DNA of 64,000 nucleotides from Cheiracanthium punctorium (lineage: Eukaryota > Arthropoda > Arachnida > Araneae > Cheiracanthiidae), in assembly GCA_038373885.1 (NCBI GenBank), contig JAWZYV010015837.1, forward strand, positions 496,001-560,000, in the 5' to 3' direction. Below are positions 22,758-34,884 of the stretch, piece after piece. The notes below the pieces were generated by a model, which worked only from the letters and a program-made list of their open reading frames with translations, was not told the DNA's origin and did no database searches. The position numbers were made by a program, and so were the translations under genes. The stretch's first letter is position 1. Each line of letters opens with the position of its first letter.

Positions 22758-24655
22758 CAGCTGCGGGAAAAAAAAAGTCCCACTTCCTCTTTATTTCGCC
22801 GTCGTCCGTCGTACAGTAAAGTTATATATACCATTCGTTTGCAAATAACGCGTACTTTAATTTACTATTAATTTAATTTGCAGCAGGGGCCGTCTTCATA
22901 TTTAATTCTGCATCAACTTCGTTTTTCTCTATGGCAACCCCATATTTTGACTTTATTAAACGAAAGAAAACCTTCAAATTACCCTAAATATAAATTTTCA
23001 TCAATTTTCTACGATAATTTCCGGAGATATTGCGAATTAATTTTTGCGCGTTTTTAAGGGACTTTCTGCAAATTGAAAAACGCTATTTGTAGGTTCCGAA
23101 CTTTTCGCCTTTCATTAATTTCGCTCGCAAGAGTTAAAAGAAATTAATTTTATTTTCACGGAAAATATTGTTTGCATCTCTCTTAAAGTTTTTTTGTACT
23201 GAGAATATCAAGGGTAGAACTAGAATATTTAGTCTGTGGTCCAAAAGATCCGTGAGTTCATAACTTCCTTGGTTCGCACACATGATTTAAGGGGAAAATG
23301 CAAAATGCATGCTCACGATTTTGAAAATCTTTGTAATTTTGAAATTGTTATTGAGTATTTCCGTTGATGGTTCTTTTAGACAGGTGAAATTTTGGCAGGA
23401 GTTAGAGGCTGCTCTCAGCTCTTCTGACTACAAGCTCTAATATTACTCAGCTGTGGTCGAACTTGAAGAACGATTTCCTGATAGAAAATTTATTTGTTTG
23501 AATTTCATGTAAAAAACGCAATTACTTTTTTGCCGACCCAATATTATCACTGTGTTTGTTATTTCACTTTCTTCATTTAATACTATCGTCTGCAATGTGT
23601 AATATTCTTAAGACTTTTGGCAGTATTTTAATTTATAGTTAGATGAAATTTTTTTTTTACCAAAAAACGTGATTTTGAATGTTTGATAAAGTATGGGGAA
23701 GCCCAAAGACCTTATGTTTCCGAAATTAAAAAAAGGTCACATTCACGCCTGGAAAGTTGAGGATGTTAGTTTTTCAGAAATAGGACGTTGTATTAGAAGA
23801 CATACATCTACTGTATCTAATTCTATAGCTGGAAAATATTTTATTTGAGGGAATATGGTAGCGGACGCAACAATAGACCCTTTTTTAGAATCCCTATCAA
23901 ACTGTAAAAACCTCTAATTTATTTGCTTCAAAATTTGATATTTTTAATACTGGTATCTTTTACTGTGTTTTTGCACAAAATAAATCTAATTTACGTTTAT
24001 TGTATGCAATTTTCAAAAAATTTCCACTTAATAAATTTATATAGGGTCCCTTAACTCGCTCCCTTAACACATTTTATTTAATATAAATTAAACTACTGAA
24101 CGTAAAAATTTGAAATTTTGCACAGCCATGTAATATTAATTTCTGCATCTATTTCCATCGAAATTTGGCTAGGTCGCTATTCATAATTTTTTTGAATATT
24201 AATTTAATAATTCATAATTCATGTTAATAATTTATTAAAAATCATAATAACATTAAATTATGTTTGGGTCGTTTAGTTCTAATAGTACGAATAAAAATCA
24301 GCTTCTTACTACCAATATTATATGAGATATGAATTGAAGTATGAAAAAATATTTTAACATAGGGGGAGGGGATTTGGGGTGCTCATAACTCACTCATTTT
24401 CTGTCCAAATTTATTGAAAATTGGTGTCCGGGGTTAAAATGAGCTAAATTTTTGAAATATGAAGTGAAATCTAGGGGTTGCTATTGAGAAAAAAAAGTTG
24501 GTGCGAATTTTAATATGTAGATGGTCCCTTATGCAATTTTTATGCATTGCAAATTAAAGTGTACGGCAATCGTAAACGATTGGTATCTGTAACTTTGCTG
24601 TACGACGAACGACGGCCGAAAAAAGTACAAGTGGAACTTTTTTTTTCCGCAGCTG
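22758..24655. mobile_element. Tc1/mariner-type element with 70-bp terminal repeats, inactive
   Basis: The ends begin CAGCTGCGG and finish CCGCAGCTG, flanked by TA (22756-22757 and 24656-24657). The inverted similarity extends about 70 bp and includes a CCGTCGT(C/T)CGTCGTACAG block on each side. A remnant helix-turn-helix reading frame lies at 23693-23848. The rest of the transposase is not recognisable. Confidence 0.75.
23693..23848 (+). pseudogene. Remnant Tc1-like transposase N-terminal helix-turn-helix
   Basis: The 51-residue frame starts MGKPKDLMFPKL and includes AWKVEDVSFSEIGRCIRRH and TSTVSNSI, the pattern of the first paired-type HTH in Tc1 transposases (compare 'xxGxSxREIARxxGRSxxTV'). 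It stops early and no DDE domain follows. Confidence 0.5.
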
Positions 24656-27290
24656 TACATAAGCAGTACAACCAATAGTTTCTAGAATAAAATGTGCACC
24701 GCTATCTAACCTGCTGGTGTAGGTACATCGAAAAGTAAAGGCGTAATATTTCTAGATTTTCAGAATTTTTCACAGAATAATAAAAAGTAATACAGATTTT
24801 ATTATAAAATTTTGCTTTTGCTGTCATTGGTATTAATATAAATATATATTGACATTGATATACACATGCTTTAGGGCTATTATACATTTATTGCAATATT
24901 TGGGATGAGAAAAAAAAATGAAGTTATTTTAATAATCGGAAAAAATCAGGAAAATACTTAATTTGTTACATAATTGGAATAAAATTACACCACAGCTTTC
25001 TCTTCTTCTTCTTTTTTAATTGTCTCTCTCTCTATATTTTTTTGTGCTTTATTTTTGGGATCCGCTCTCTCCGCCTCGTCTCCTTGCAGAAGTTTAAGCA
25101 AGTTACAGTCTCAACTACTCAAATTTGGATCTTTTTAGATTTCACTTCTAACAAGAACTTGGAACTACAAGATTTATCTTCCTATGTAATCAAAATGATA
25201 TATGTTGGACAAAAATAAAAAATATATATCCTAGTTCTTCTTCGAATTAAATTTAAGAAAATGCTTTATAGTCGATAAATTGCATGTGTATGACATATAT
25301 TCCCTGGGAAAAAATTAGATTACCCTTTAGAGATTAATTTTATTTCCTTTAACTGTTTTTATGATTTGTATTATTCACAGATATCTATTTAATGGGTCGC
25401 GTTGCTGTCGATCTAACGGTGTGGAGTTTTGGTTGGTTTTCTCTAGATGTACCGTGAATACGCGTTAGAAACCCTTAGAATGTCCACCAACCAAGGCGTC
25501 CCTCATCCTAGGCAGATAGCCCACTTGTAGATTTGCCTTAACATCACAACCAAAAAAATAAACTTTTTAATCGTAAAAAAAATACCTGGAGAGGATATTA
25601 TTTATTTTTAATTCAGTCACATTAGAATGTGAAAACTGCATGTGTGGAGCAAGGAATGTGGATGACATTTCATTGCAAAAATTAATTTTTAATGAATAAA
25701 ATATTAATTTTTGGATTGATTGGGATCCAGAATTATTGTGCTAAAGAAGTACAAAAATGTCGCAAAAAAGTTTTTTAAACATTAAAAAAATCAACAAGGA
25801 ACACAAATATTTTCTTATTTATAGAATCGCAGATTATTTTTCAAAGGAAATTATACAATGTTCAAAGATGTTTTCTCTCCTTTACAATAAAGCTTTAGGA
25901 CATTAGTAAATTTTCGGTTCATAATTTTTTATGTTAAGACGAGCTTTTAAAAAATCCCAAAACTGAGCATATTTAAAAGGAACAAATCAATAACAAATAT
26001 GAATATCAAAAACGGACATTATTTTGATATTTAAATAAATAAACATCAAATATTATCTAAGTAATAAGAAAATGCAATCTAAAGAATTAATTACATAGAA
26101 ATTTTTTAATTATTAGAAAATGTTGTTTTTTGCATATATTTATTTAAGTATTACTTCGTTTTACATAAGCTTTTGAGCTGATTCAATATCCATTTATGTT
26201 TGTTTTGTGTTCTTTTTGGGGATTTTCTATTGGAAATATTTATTTCAGACATAGAGAATGAAAATTCCTTTCAATATTATATGATTCTTGACGACAAAAA
26301 GAGTTACTGCCATTAACAATGAAAACAGAAGTATTATACGTTAGTATTAAATAATCGAAAAGTTCAAACGCTATGATATATTAAAATTTTTTTTAATGAA
26401 TATTACTTATATTGTTCTCTAATATTTTCTAATCTGATGAATCCAGTATTGTCAATGAATATAGTGGAACGCTTCAATACTCATATTATAACCCCTGTAA
26501 TATTGTATGCCGTTAAAAGAAGTAATTTTCTCTCAAAACTATCTAAAAAGACATATTTGAATACAATTGCCCGATATTATCCAAGAAAAATTACAGTACA
26601 TAACCAAACACTTTATCCCTTTTATATCCAATATTTTACTTTTAATTGAAAAAATACCGGATTGAACCATTTCCCCTATTCTATATTCAGTATTGCTTTC
26701 AGTCAATTACCAAATTTTACTTCCACGAACGCACTTAAAATGGACTCAAAACGGTTACTGAAACACGAGATATGCTATATCAATCACCACAGTAATCGCT
26801 CAAAAACGACTAATATATAACAGTAAGACGACCATTTCGGCATATAATCGCACTGCAATTTGAAATAGATAAGTAATAATCGCTTGGTTTGACAAACACA
26901 GAGTAGCTTATCTCGTAAGTTGTTCGAAGCAAAGTCTCGCCGGTCGATCACCGTTTATCTAAAATTCTGCGTTTACGAATGTCTGGTGATAAAAGTTTCA
27001 AGAAAAGGAGGTCGGGAGGTTATAAATCAATACCTAAAAAAGTGTTTTTTTTTTCGAAAATCTTTCTCGTAACTGTAATAATTTCTTAGAAAGAAATCCT
27101 GATATTTTCGTTAGAATTAAATTTAAGAAAATGTTTTGTAGTCGATCAGTTGTATGAGGAAGTGTGAAGATCATACTTTGTTCATCCATTCCATGTGCTT
27201 TTGGCAAAGAAAATTGATTAAAAAATAAACTTGCTGACAGCTTTTGTTTTAGCATTATGCATACATATACAAACATACACACGCAATATA
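24656..27290. other. AT-rich non-coding sequence
   Basis: Nothing supported except a copy of the dispersed repeat at 25402-25520. Confidence 0.5.
25402..25520. repeat. Third copy of the GCTGTCGATCTAACGGTG dispersed repeat
   Basis: Matches 12533-12620 over the first 18 bp and again at 'ggttttctc' and 'gttagaa'. Confidence 0.5.
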
Positions 27291-28006
27291 CAGGGTGTCC
27301 CAAGAAGGTGGTAACGGGCTTTAATTTTTTATCTATTAAATATAAGTGGGCAGTGTAAATTGAAAAAAAAAGGTTCAAAATAAGATTCGTTAAGAAAAAA
27401 ATTCCCCTCGTTCATTTACAAAAAGTTACACTTTTTAAATTTGTATACGACCCCCGTACAAAAACATTCCCAGTTAGTAATATGTGCCCTATACTCTCAA
27501 GAGGCAATGTACAAAATTTGAGCCTTTCATCATACAACATCACAGAGATATCTTTAAAGAAAGATGATAGGGGACTGCACATGATTTCGAATGTAAACGT
27601 TTATTGCTAGAGTGGGAAAAAAAAACGATTTTCTTTCGTAATTTCCATACGACCTCTGAAATGGGATTACTTGACGTCATTTTTCCCCTTTGAGAGCCAT
27701 GGAAAAGTGGTTTAAATCAGAGTTATATTTTCTTCATATCTCAGGCACTTTTTGAGTTATAAGTCTCAAATTTTCTATGTCACCTCATGAGTATAGAGGG
27801 TACATTTTACTAATTGGGAATTGCTTTGTACAGGGTTAGTACATAAATTAAAAAAGTATAACTTCATGAAAATTAATGAGAAGATTTTGTTTCTCTATGG
27901 AATCTTATTTCCGACCTTAGTTTGAATAATTTTTCATTGTATACTGCCCATTTATCGCTACTAGATAAAGAATTAAAGCCCGTTACCACCTTTTTGGGAT
28001 GCCCTG
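27291..28006. mobile_element. Mariner-like foldback MITE (CAGGGTGTCCC family)
   Basis: Ends CAGGGTGTCCCAAGAAGG and CCTTTTTGGGATGCCCTG, flanked by TA. The two arms stay similar in inverted orientation for about 330 bp each ('GGTGGTAACGGGCTTTAAT', 'AGTTACACTTTTTAA' and later blocks), so the element is close to a full palindrome. A single arm of the same family lies at 63165-63390. Confidence 0.8.
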
Positions 28007-28308
28007 TATATTATATATAAAACCCGTTAACGATCGTAACTATTTTATCATGTTTCCTTCACTTTTGCAAAGTTTTCTTTAAATTCTTGAAATCGGTTTC
28101 ATCAAGCATTCAGATTTAGCGACTATTATAGTTACCTTAAAGTAATATAACTAGTATTAACATAAAACACACCAAAGAAGCTGGTTCTTAAAAGATAAAA
28201 TAGTAAATACTTCATAAAGTAGCACACAAAAAATATAAATTTGTACATGTGCTTGGTAGAAAAAATTTCTATCTTCGTCAGAATCAGCGAAAAGTCCATA
28301 CACGGACT

Positions 28309-28325
28309 GGGGGGGGGGGGGGGGG
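28309..28325. repeat. Poly(G) run
   Basis: 17 consecutive G residues, within a short imperfect palindrome (about 28295-28425). Confidence 0.8.
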
Positions 28326-28798
28326 ATGAAGATATTCCTTAAGTTTTTCCGAGTCCCTAAAAAGTCCCTGAAAGTTTCTACTTTTATTTTCAGTCCCCAG
28401 TCCCAGCCTCTGTATGGAATTCTGCTGCTGCTGAAGACCGAAAAATTTTCGATCGAAAATATGTGAGGCAGGTTAATAAGTACCTTTCTTGCATTTTATG
28501 TGTGTTATTATACAAAAGTTTAATGATTTTAGAACGAATACTGCTTTAGTTATATAGTTGGTTCAAAAGTAGGGTTTTACCTCACTTTTTTAAATGCTCC
28601 ATTTATTTTTTATTTTTTCTATATTTTTATTAATTTTCGCTATTAATTTCTTTTGTTTTTTAAATTTCCATATCCTTTTTTTATTAATTTCATCTCACCT
28701 CCAACTTTTACTCCCTATGTCTTTCTTATCGCCTCTTTTCCTTTGCGTTTTGTGATTACTTTATAGATGCATATATGTAAGTATATACTCTGTCTAGA

Positions 28799-29605
28799 CA
28801 GGACCTGATTAAATGCAGGGCATTTGAGGTAAGCGCCCGGGCCCCCAAATTATCCTTAAATTTTAAAAATTTGTAAAGTTTGATTTTAAAATAAGAAACA
28901 GAGAAACTTATTCATGAAAAGTAATATTATTAATAGTTACTACTTCATAGCTCTAAAATTTTATCTACCCTTTTTTTTTAGCTAAATGGTATAGTCTCAG
29001 GCAATTATTTAGTCCAAACTTATCATTGAAACGTCGAATATGTAGTGATGTATGCTGATCGGGTGGCAGCCATAGAGCTATTTTTCAATTGGAACAGATA
29101 AAAGGAAATACCTTCCTAATAAGATCATAGGAAGGAGGGATCAGAGTGAATAAAGATCCATCCCACTATAAATAAATGCTCGGATTTAAGCATTAAAAAA
29201 ATATATATAAATATTGTGGAGCATGTTATTTAAATAATTGCGGAGATCATAGGAAGGAGGGATCAGAGTGAATAAAGATCCATCCCACTATAAATAAATG
29301 CTCGGATTTAAGCATTAAAAAAATATATAAATATTGTGGAGCATGTTATTTAAATAATTGCGGAGTGAAACTAATGATTGAAAATCAAATAATATAATTG
29401 AAATATATCTTACATAATATTATTATTATCGAACTATGTAATGTCACTTTGCATCTTGATTCAGTTATCATTTTTATGCTGTTATAATAACCTTTGCATA
29501 GTGTGATATGAAAGTTGCTTTGTAGGATATAAAAAAGTTTTCGTAAGAAGGGGGGGGGCAGTGCAGCTTTTGCCCCTCGCCCCCATCTCTGCAAATCGGT
29601 CCCTG
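28799..29605. mobile_element. hAT-like element with CAGG(G)ACC(T)GATT ends
   Basis: Left end CAGGACCTGATTAAATGCAG; the right end read inward is CAGGGACCGATTTGCAGAGA. Flanking 8-mers TGTCTAGA and AGTATAGA agree at 6 of 8 positions. A tandem duplication lies inside. Confidence 0.55.
29122..29363. repeat. Tandem duplication, two copies of about 121 bp
   Basis: 29122-29243 and 29244-29363 are identical apart from one missing TA in a TA run. The near-identity means the duplication is recent, or an assembly artefact. Confidence 0.9.
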
Positions 29606-29813
29606 AGTATAGATGAAGCAGGGTGAATTCTGTGCAAACTCCTAACCTTTGCACTGTATAATTCTTATATTTCTATGTTATTTACAAATATCAGGGTGTC
29701 TACTGGGGTGCAGAAAAAAAAAATTATGACCACACAAGGGAATTTTCATGACATACCGCCATTTTGTTGCTTTTGAAATGTAACTAATTTTAGGCATATT
29801 ATAATTTTATATA

Positions 29814-30579
29814 CAGTAGAACCTCGATCCATCGTTTTTCATGGGGAGGGTACAAAAAAGCGATGAATGCGGGAAAACGACAAATGCGGGTTAAAGTCAA
29901 AATACGAAGAAAACAATGCTTATACATACACGCAATGGCTGTACTCCAACAAGTACTAATTCTTACACAATTGTAAAACAAATAAATCTAAGATGAAAAT
30001 TATAAGTGAGATTTATTTTTAAAAATCAATTCAACATTTTTAATGTTAAACAGGAAAACTTCAAGATATACAATACTTTTCTGCGATTACAGGTTTGTAT
30101 AAAAAAGTCTGTAAAGTTTCAAATACCGTTATTTCTTTAGAAATGCTTCGTACTAGTGTGGCTCAGCCTCATCGGCATGAACAATATCCTCTGCGACGCC
30201 ATTATTTTCCTTTTTTTGCATGATCACGCATTTCTTCCATGTTTAGGATAGCGCACGCCGCAACGTCTTGATTAATGGAAATATAATCATTACATTTCAC
30301 AGTATCCATATCCTCTGCTACATGCCACCACTGTTGATCTGATTATCATCAAACCAAGAAATCATACCAAGAAGCAATTAAAGTTTGTATGCGATATGGA
30401 TACACTTAATCTTCCAATTCATTTTGGTCAGGTGAAAAATTTTACAACGATGAACGCGGGAAAGTCACTTTTTGACGAACCATAAATGCAGGTTTCTCTA
30501 ACATTATGTAAATACAATTTGTGCGGGGACCATAAAAATAAAATGATCAATGCGGGAACGATAGATCGGGGTTCCACTG
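29814..30579. mobile_element. pogo/Tigger-like non-autonomous element
   Basis: Ends CAGTAGAACCTCGATCCATCG and, read inward from the right, CAGTGGAACCCCGATCTATCG, flanked by TA. The middle (about 30150-30300) is GC-richer and may be a decayed transposase tail on the minus strand. A 'GATGAATGCGGG'-type block recurs near both ends. Confidence 0.75.
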
Positions 30580-30587
30580 TATATATA

Positions 30588-31196
30588 CAGGGTGTCCCAA
30601 AAATAGTGTCTAAACTCTGCACAGCCCGATTCCTCGTTGGAAGCACATAAAAATTTTACAAAAAGAACTGTACCTGTACGACCCATAGTTTTCGAGAAAA
30701 ATAGGGAAAACAAATTATGACGTCACATCCAGTACAAGGAAAATGAATTAGAATCATTAAATTGGACACTGGACTGGATATGGAGGGACTGCTATGCCCA
30801 TCAGATCTGCCACCTTTGAATTCCTTCTAATGAAAACGTTTGAAAGGATTGATCTAATTACAGAAAAAAGTGATTCAATCCCTCCCCTTCATTCTGTGTG
30901 CATTTATATGGGCAGAAGATTGATACAGAGTGAGCAGTTAGCCATTACACGCTGCACCCAAGCCTCGATAGTCACGGTGAAATTTTTATCATTTTATGAA
31001 AGCACATGCAAGAAAACCTATGTTCACGCTTCCAATAGAGGCTCTTCCGGTACACTGGATATGACGTTTCTGCTTTTGTCTTGCATTTTTCTTGTAAACT
31101 ATGGATTGTACAGGTACAGTGCTTTGGGGAATTTTATGTTCTTCCAACAAGGAATCTAGCTATGCAGAGTTGTGGAGCTATTTTTGCGCCACCTTG
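30588..31196. mobile_element. Mariner-like palindromic MITE
   Basis: Ends CAGGGTGTCCCAAAAATAG and, read inward, CAAGGTGGCGCAAAAATAG, flanked by TA. Inverted matches continue inside (for example 'CTGTACCTGTAC', 'ATGACGTCACATCCAGT'). Confidence 0.75.
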
Positions 31197-31220
31197 TATA
31201 TATATGTAAATATACATATA

Positions 31221-31713
31221 CAGGTTGATTCGCTATCCGTATATGTATATTTACATTTATATACAAAGTGACCTTCATGGCAAACTTGCAGGGGGTGTAG
31301 GGGGTACAGAGACGATTCAGAATCACACAGTAATACGGGATTGGAAACGTCGTCTTCATGTACCTGTGCAATTTCGAAAAAGTGTTCAAGTGATAGTAAA
31401 CTTTCCGGGCATCGTTTTTCAAAAACCAATCCCTATTTCACCAATCGCACTTCATAAAAATAGTTATTTCAGAATTTCTTCTGAAATAACTATTTTTCAG
31501 AGTCACATTACATTTATCAAATTGTCTGAGGAAAGCCCATTGTTTGTGAAACTCGATTAAGAAATTAGATGCACACTTCAACACTTCTTCCAAAGTGATT
31601 ATTAACAGGTACATGAAGACGACGTTTTCGACCCTACATTGCTCGGTGATTCTGAACCATCTCTATACCCTACACCTCCTGCAAGTTTGTCAGCATGGTA
31701 GTGAATCCCCCTG
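31221..31713. mobile_element. Second mariner-like palindromic MITE
   Basis: Ends CAGGTTGATTCGCTA and, read inward, CAGGGGGATTCACTA, flanked by TA. Inverted blocks such as 'AAACTTGCAGG(G/A)GGTGTAGGG' and 'GTCGTCTTCATGTACCTG' continue to the middle. The centre is a perfect 18-bp hairpin (31457-31497). Confidence 0.75.
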
Positions 31714-31750
31714 TATATATATATGCATGTATATATAATTATAATATTAA

Positions 31751-32024
31751 CCCATTCGTGCCCAGTAATTTTTACGACTTTCTTCGATTTTTGCCAATAC
31801 CAGAAATAATAGCTAAATTTCAGTCAACTTCTTGGAAAAGGGATGATTTTTTTTTTAAATCATTATGTATAAAAATTGAAATGTTAACATCCTACTGGGT
31901 CATGTTATAATATTTTGTGGAGTTGAGGTTCAATATTCGTGAATAAAGGCTAGGAAAAATAAATAACGTTTTCGACTGATAGCGAAAATTCCGTTCCAAA
32001 AATGGGACGCTAGGCATAAATGGG
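31751..32024. mobile_element. piggyBac-like MITE
   Basis: Flanked by TTAA on both sides (31747-31750 and 32025-32028). Ends CCCATTCGTGCC(CAG) and, read inward, CCCATTTATGCC(TAG) are inverted repeats of the piggyBac CCC... type. Length 274 bp. Confidence 0.7.
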
Positions 32025-32294
32025 TTAATTACTCTTAATAGTCACTAATTAATTCAGTGGTCAAAAGTAAATGAAATGTAACTATTCTAATCGACAAGAT
32101 AAACTGCCCCACGGCATTGAGATTGCAAGACAGTTCTTTTCCCTTCCCTACAACAGGAGACTGGGTTGTAGGGAAAAAAAAAATTCATGACATCCTATAG
32201 AAATTCGGGACATTTTCATGACATTCATGGCACATTGTTCAAAATCTTGACATTTTCATGACATTCATGATTTTCATGACCGGTAGACACCCTG

Positions 32295-33631
32295 AATATT
32301 TATAACTAATTTTAAATACCATATTTTTCTGTTCACAGTATTAGTTAATAAATATGCTAACATCCTTAATTCTTTGACGTTTGACTGATTGCTCTCATCA
32401 TACATCGACATACCGCCCACAACGGTAGTGTTCGCAGGCCATGTGTTGATATTAATACAATTGAAATATGCACGGTGTACCTAAAACACCCAGACATTCT
32501 TTTATTTCTTAAATATTGATCACGAAGTATAAAATACATTTAAAAAAAACAGAATTTTACAGTATCGATTATAGTTTTCATGAGATTAAATCTAAACAAA
32601 TACTGACCCTAAAACACGATAATTTCACGTCTTATTTTTTTTCAAGAGCCAATGAAAAAGGACAGGTCAACGTATATTTATTTTTATATTTCCGCAACTT
32701 TTTAGGATAAAATATTAAAATCTTGTACATCACCCCAATGCCGTTATGGAGAGCATTTTACTAACTGGTACTGTACCGGGGACGTATACAAATTTTAATT
32801 TTGCATTTTTTTAGTTTTAATCTCCTGAAAATTTTAATCGGTATCATAAAATTCTACCAATGTCACTGTTTAAGCAATGAAAGCCTAGGTCAAAGTTTTT
32901 GGGATACACTGTTTATGTAATTTATGAGGCACTATTTACTGGTAAACATTTTTCTTCGTGAAAAGATAACCGTCAAAGTCTGTATCTATTCTGTCAGCTA
33001 ATAGAGGATTTAAATATTCCCATCCACTCAGAATATAGTACAATATTTAAACTGTAAGACTCTGGCATAATGTATTTAATCAACCTACAACATGTTTTCT
33101 AACTATTTTAACAATGCGGCATAGGCGTAGAGTTATATGGGCCCGTGGGGCTCGAGCCCTTCCCCCCCCAATAAATTGTGAATAGGGGCTGAGTCCACCC
33201 AATAATTTACCACTAAATACCGAAAACTACTTTATACTAACATAAAAAAAAGTATTTCACACCATTTACAAACATTTAAAAAAAACCTTTACTTGTAATT
33301 CAAAAAAAATTCTTCTTTTGATTTCAATTATTATTTAGTATTCATTGTGACGCCACGTAACACACAATGTTACTATAAGCTGCCTTCGTCAGGCTCTAGT
33401 TAATTAAAATCAGATTATGCAATGTAAAGTATGAAATGAAGAAAAATTCAGATGTGTCTAAAATGCACTATCTCATTGAAAATGTTTTTCCCCCCTCCTT
33501 CAGATCTTTTACTTTGCTTCTATTTTTAACTTATAACATGATAGATGGATACTTACCTTACATAGGTGTAGAATTCTATGGACCCATAGAGCTTGAGTGC
33601 CTCCAATAATTTACACTTATATATATTAAGT
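32295..33631. other. AT-rich sequence with repeat fragments
   Basis: No gene. Fragments such as 'GGCGTAGAGTTATATGGGCCC' (33124 onward) and a related one near 33563 look like ends of an old DNA transposon. Confidence 0.4.
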
Positions 33632-33810
33632 CATAGCTGCCAAATATTACGGAATATAATTAACCACTTTTTGTAAACAGTATATTTTTTAACTATTTTT
33701 TTCAAAATAGCAACCAGTTCGCGCGCAGCACAAAAATTTTGCTATATTTTAAGCCGAAAAATAATGTATAAAAAGTAGTTAATTATATTCCGTAATAGTT
33801 GGCAGCTATG
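33632..33810. mobile_element. Short MITE with CATAGCTGCCAA ends
   Basis: The arms 'CATAGCTGCC(A)A(A)TATTACGGAA' and 'TTCCGTAATAGTTGGCAGCTATG' are inverted for about 45 bp around a 90-bp centre. Target duplication unclear. Confidence 0.6.
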
Positions 33811-33832
33811 AGTAAGTTATATGTAAGTAAAT

Positions 33833-33989
33833 CAGTGGCGTAGCCAGAAATATTTCATGGGAGGGGGGTTACGACTTCTGCAACTCACATATATGTATAC
33901 GATACGGGTGTATAAGGGAGGAAGAATATACATTTTATATGGTTAAAAATTCCTCATGGGGGGTTATCACCCCCCTATCTACGCCACTG
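33833..33989. mobile_element. hAT-type MITE, second copy of the 973-1127 family
   Basis: Ends CAGTGGCGTAGCC and GTAGATAGG...CGCCACTG type, with the same internal order as the first copy ('ATTCCTCATGGGGGG'). Flanking 8-mers AAGTAAAT and ACGTGAAT agree at 6 of 8. Confidence 0.75.
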
Positions 33990-34675
33990 ACGTGAATATA
34001 TGTGGTTGTGGGGCCCGCCCCCCCATAATTTTGAAAACTTTAGGCTTATGCAATGCGGTATTTTTTAAATTATTGAATTTAGAAAAAAATAGAAAAAATA
34101 ATTCTATATCATGCAGTTCCATTTCATGTCTACGTTTTGAAAAGGAACGTTGATTTATTTTTTTAATTTAAAATGATAACTTTTTAGAGTGACACTGTAT
34201 ACAAAAACTCCAGTGGCAGAAGTGAAAACCAACCTTTCAAATTAAACATATCGTAACTCTGCACAATTTTTTAGAAATCGCGAGTCACCGATATTTTAAT
34301 GTTGAAAGAGATTTTCAATTTGTTAAAAAACAGACAAGAGTAACAAGCATTCCAGTTAAGTATAATATACATACTTGACAATTCACTCATATGAAGATCA
34401 CTGAAATATTTAGACTAAAGATCTTCAATTACTCTCTTATTTCCTAATTTTAATAGATAACAATAACAATGGCAATGCTAACCATGATGTGATAAATATT
34501 CTCCCTGATACCATGTTTCTTCATGCCAGTTTTCATTCAAAAAAATTTAGTAACAAAACTCAATTTTACGCAAATTATACGGTACTGAAATGTATCAATA
34601 GGAAAAATAATGCGATACAATTTTAATACCCTCATAATATTATCCTAAACTCTTTCTTTTAGAATGTAGTATTGT

Positions 34676-34742
34676 ATTTTTGTGGATTTCAATACTTAAT
34701 TTTGTGAATTTCAACACTTATTTTTGTGAATTTTCATACCAA
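34676..34742. repeat. Tandem repeat, three units of about 22 bp
   Basis: Units read TTTTGTGAATTTCAACACTTA with small changes. Confidence 0.8.
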
Positions 34743-34810
34743 TTTTTAATAAAAAGTACATTTTTCTTAAATAATTGATAAAACAGATTAAAAAGTAGAA
34801 AAAATGCCAA

Positions 34811-34884
34811 TGAAGGGTCGTTTTAATCGAATGCATTTTTGTGAAGGGACCGTTTTAATCGAATGAATTTTGTGAAGAAACCGT
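34811..34884. repeat. Tandem repeat, two full units of 31 bp and a partial third
   Basis: Units start TGAAGGG(T/A)(C)CGTTTTAATCG. Confidence 0.8.

Larger units (their letters stand above)
29692..32294. mobile_element. hAT-like element with CAGGGTGTCTAC ends, riddled with insertions
   Basis: Left end CAGGGTGTCTACTGGGG; the right end read inward is CAGGGTGTCTACCGGTCATG. 'TTTTCATGACAT' repeats occur near both ends. The flanking 8-mers do not match cleanly. Four smaller elements lie inside: 29814-30579, 30588-31196, 31221-31713 and 31751-32024. Confidence 0.65.

Noticed and set aside
31178..31560. Overlapping frames on both strands
   Set aside because: They lie inside a palindromic MITE, whose symmetry creates mirrored open frames.
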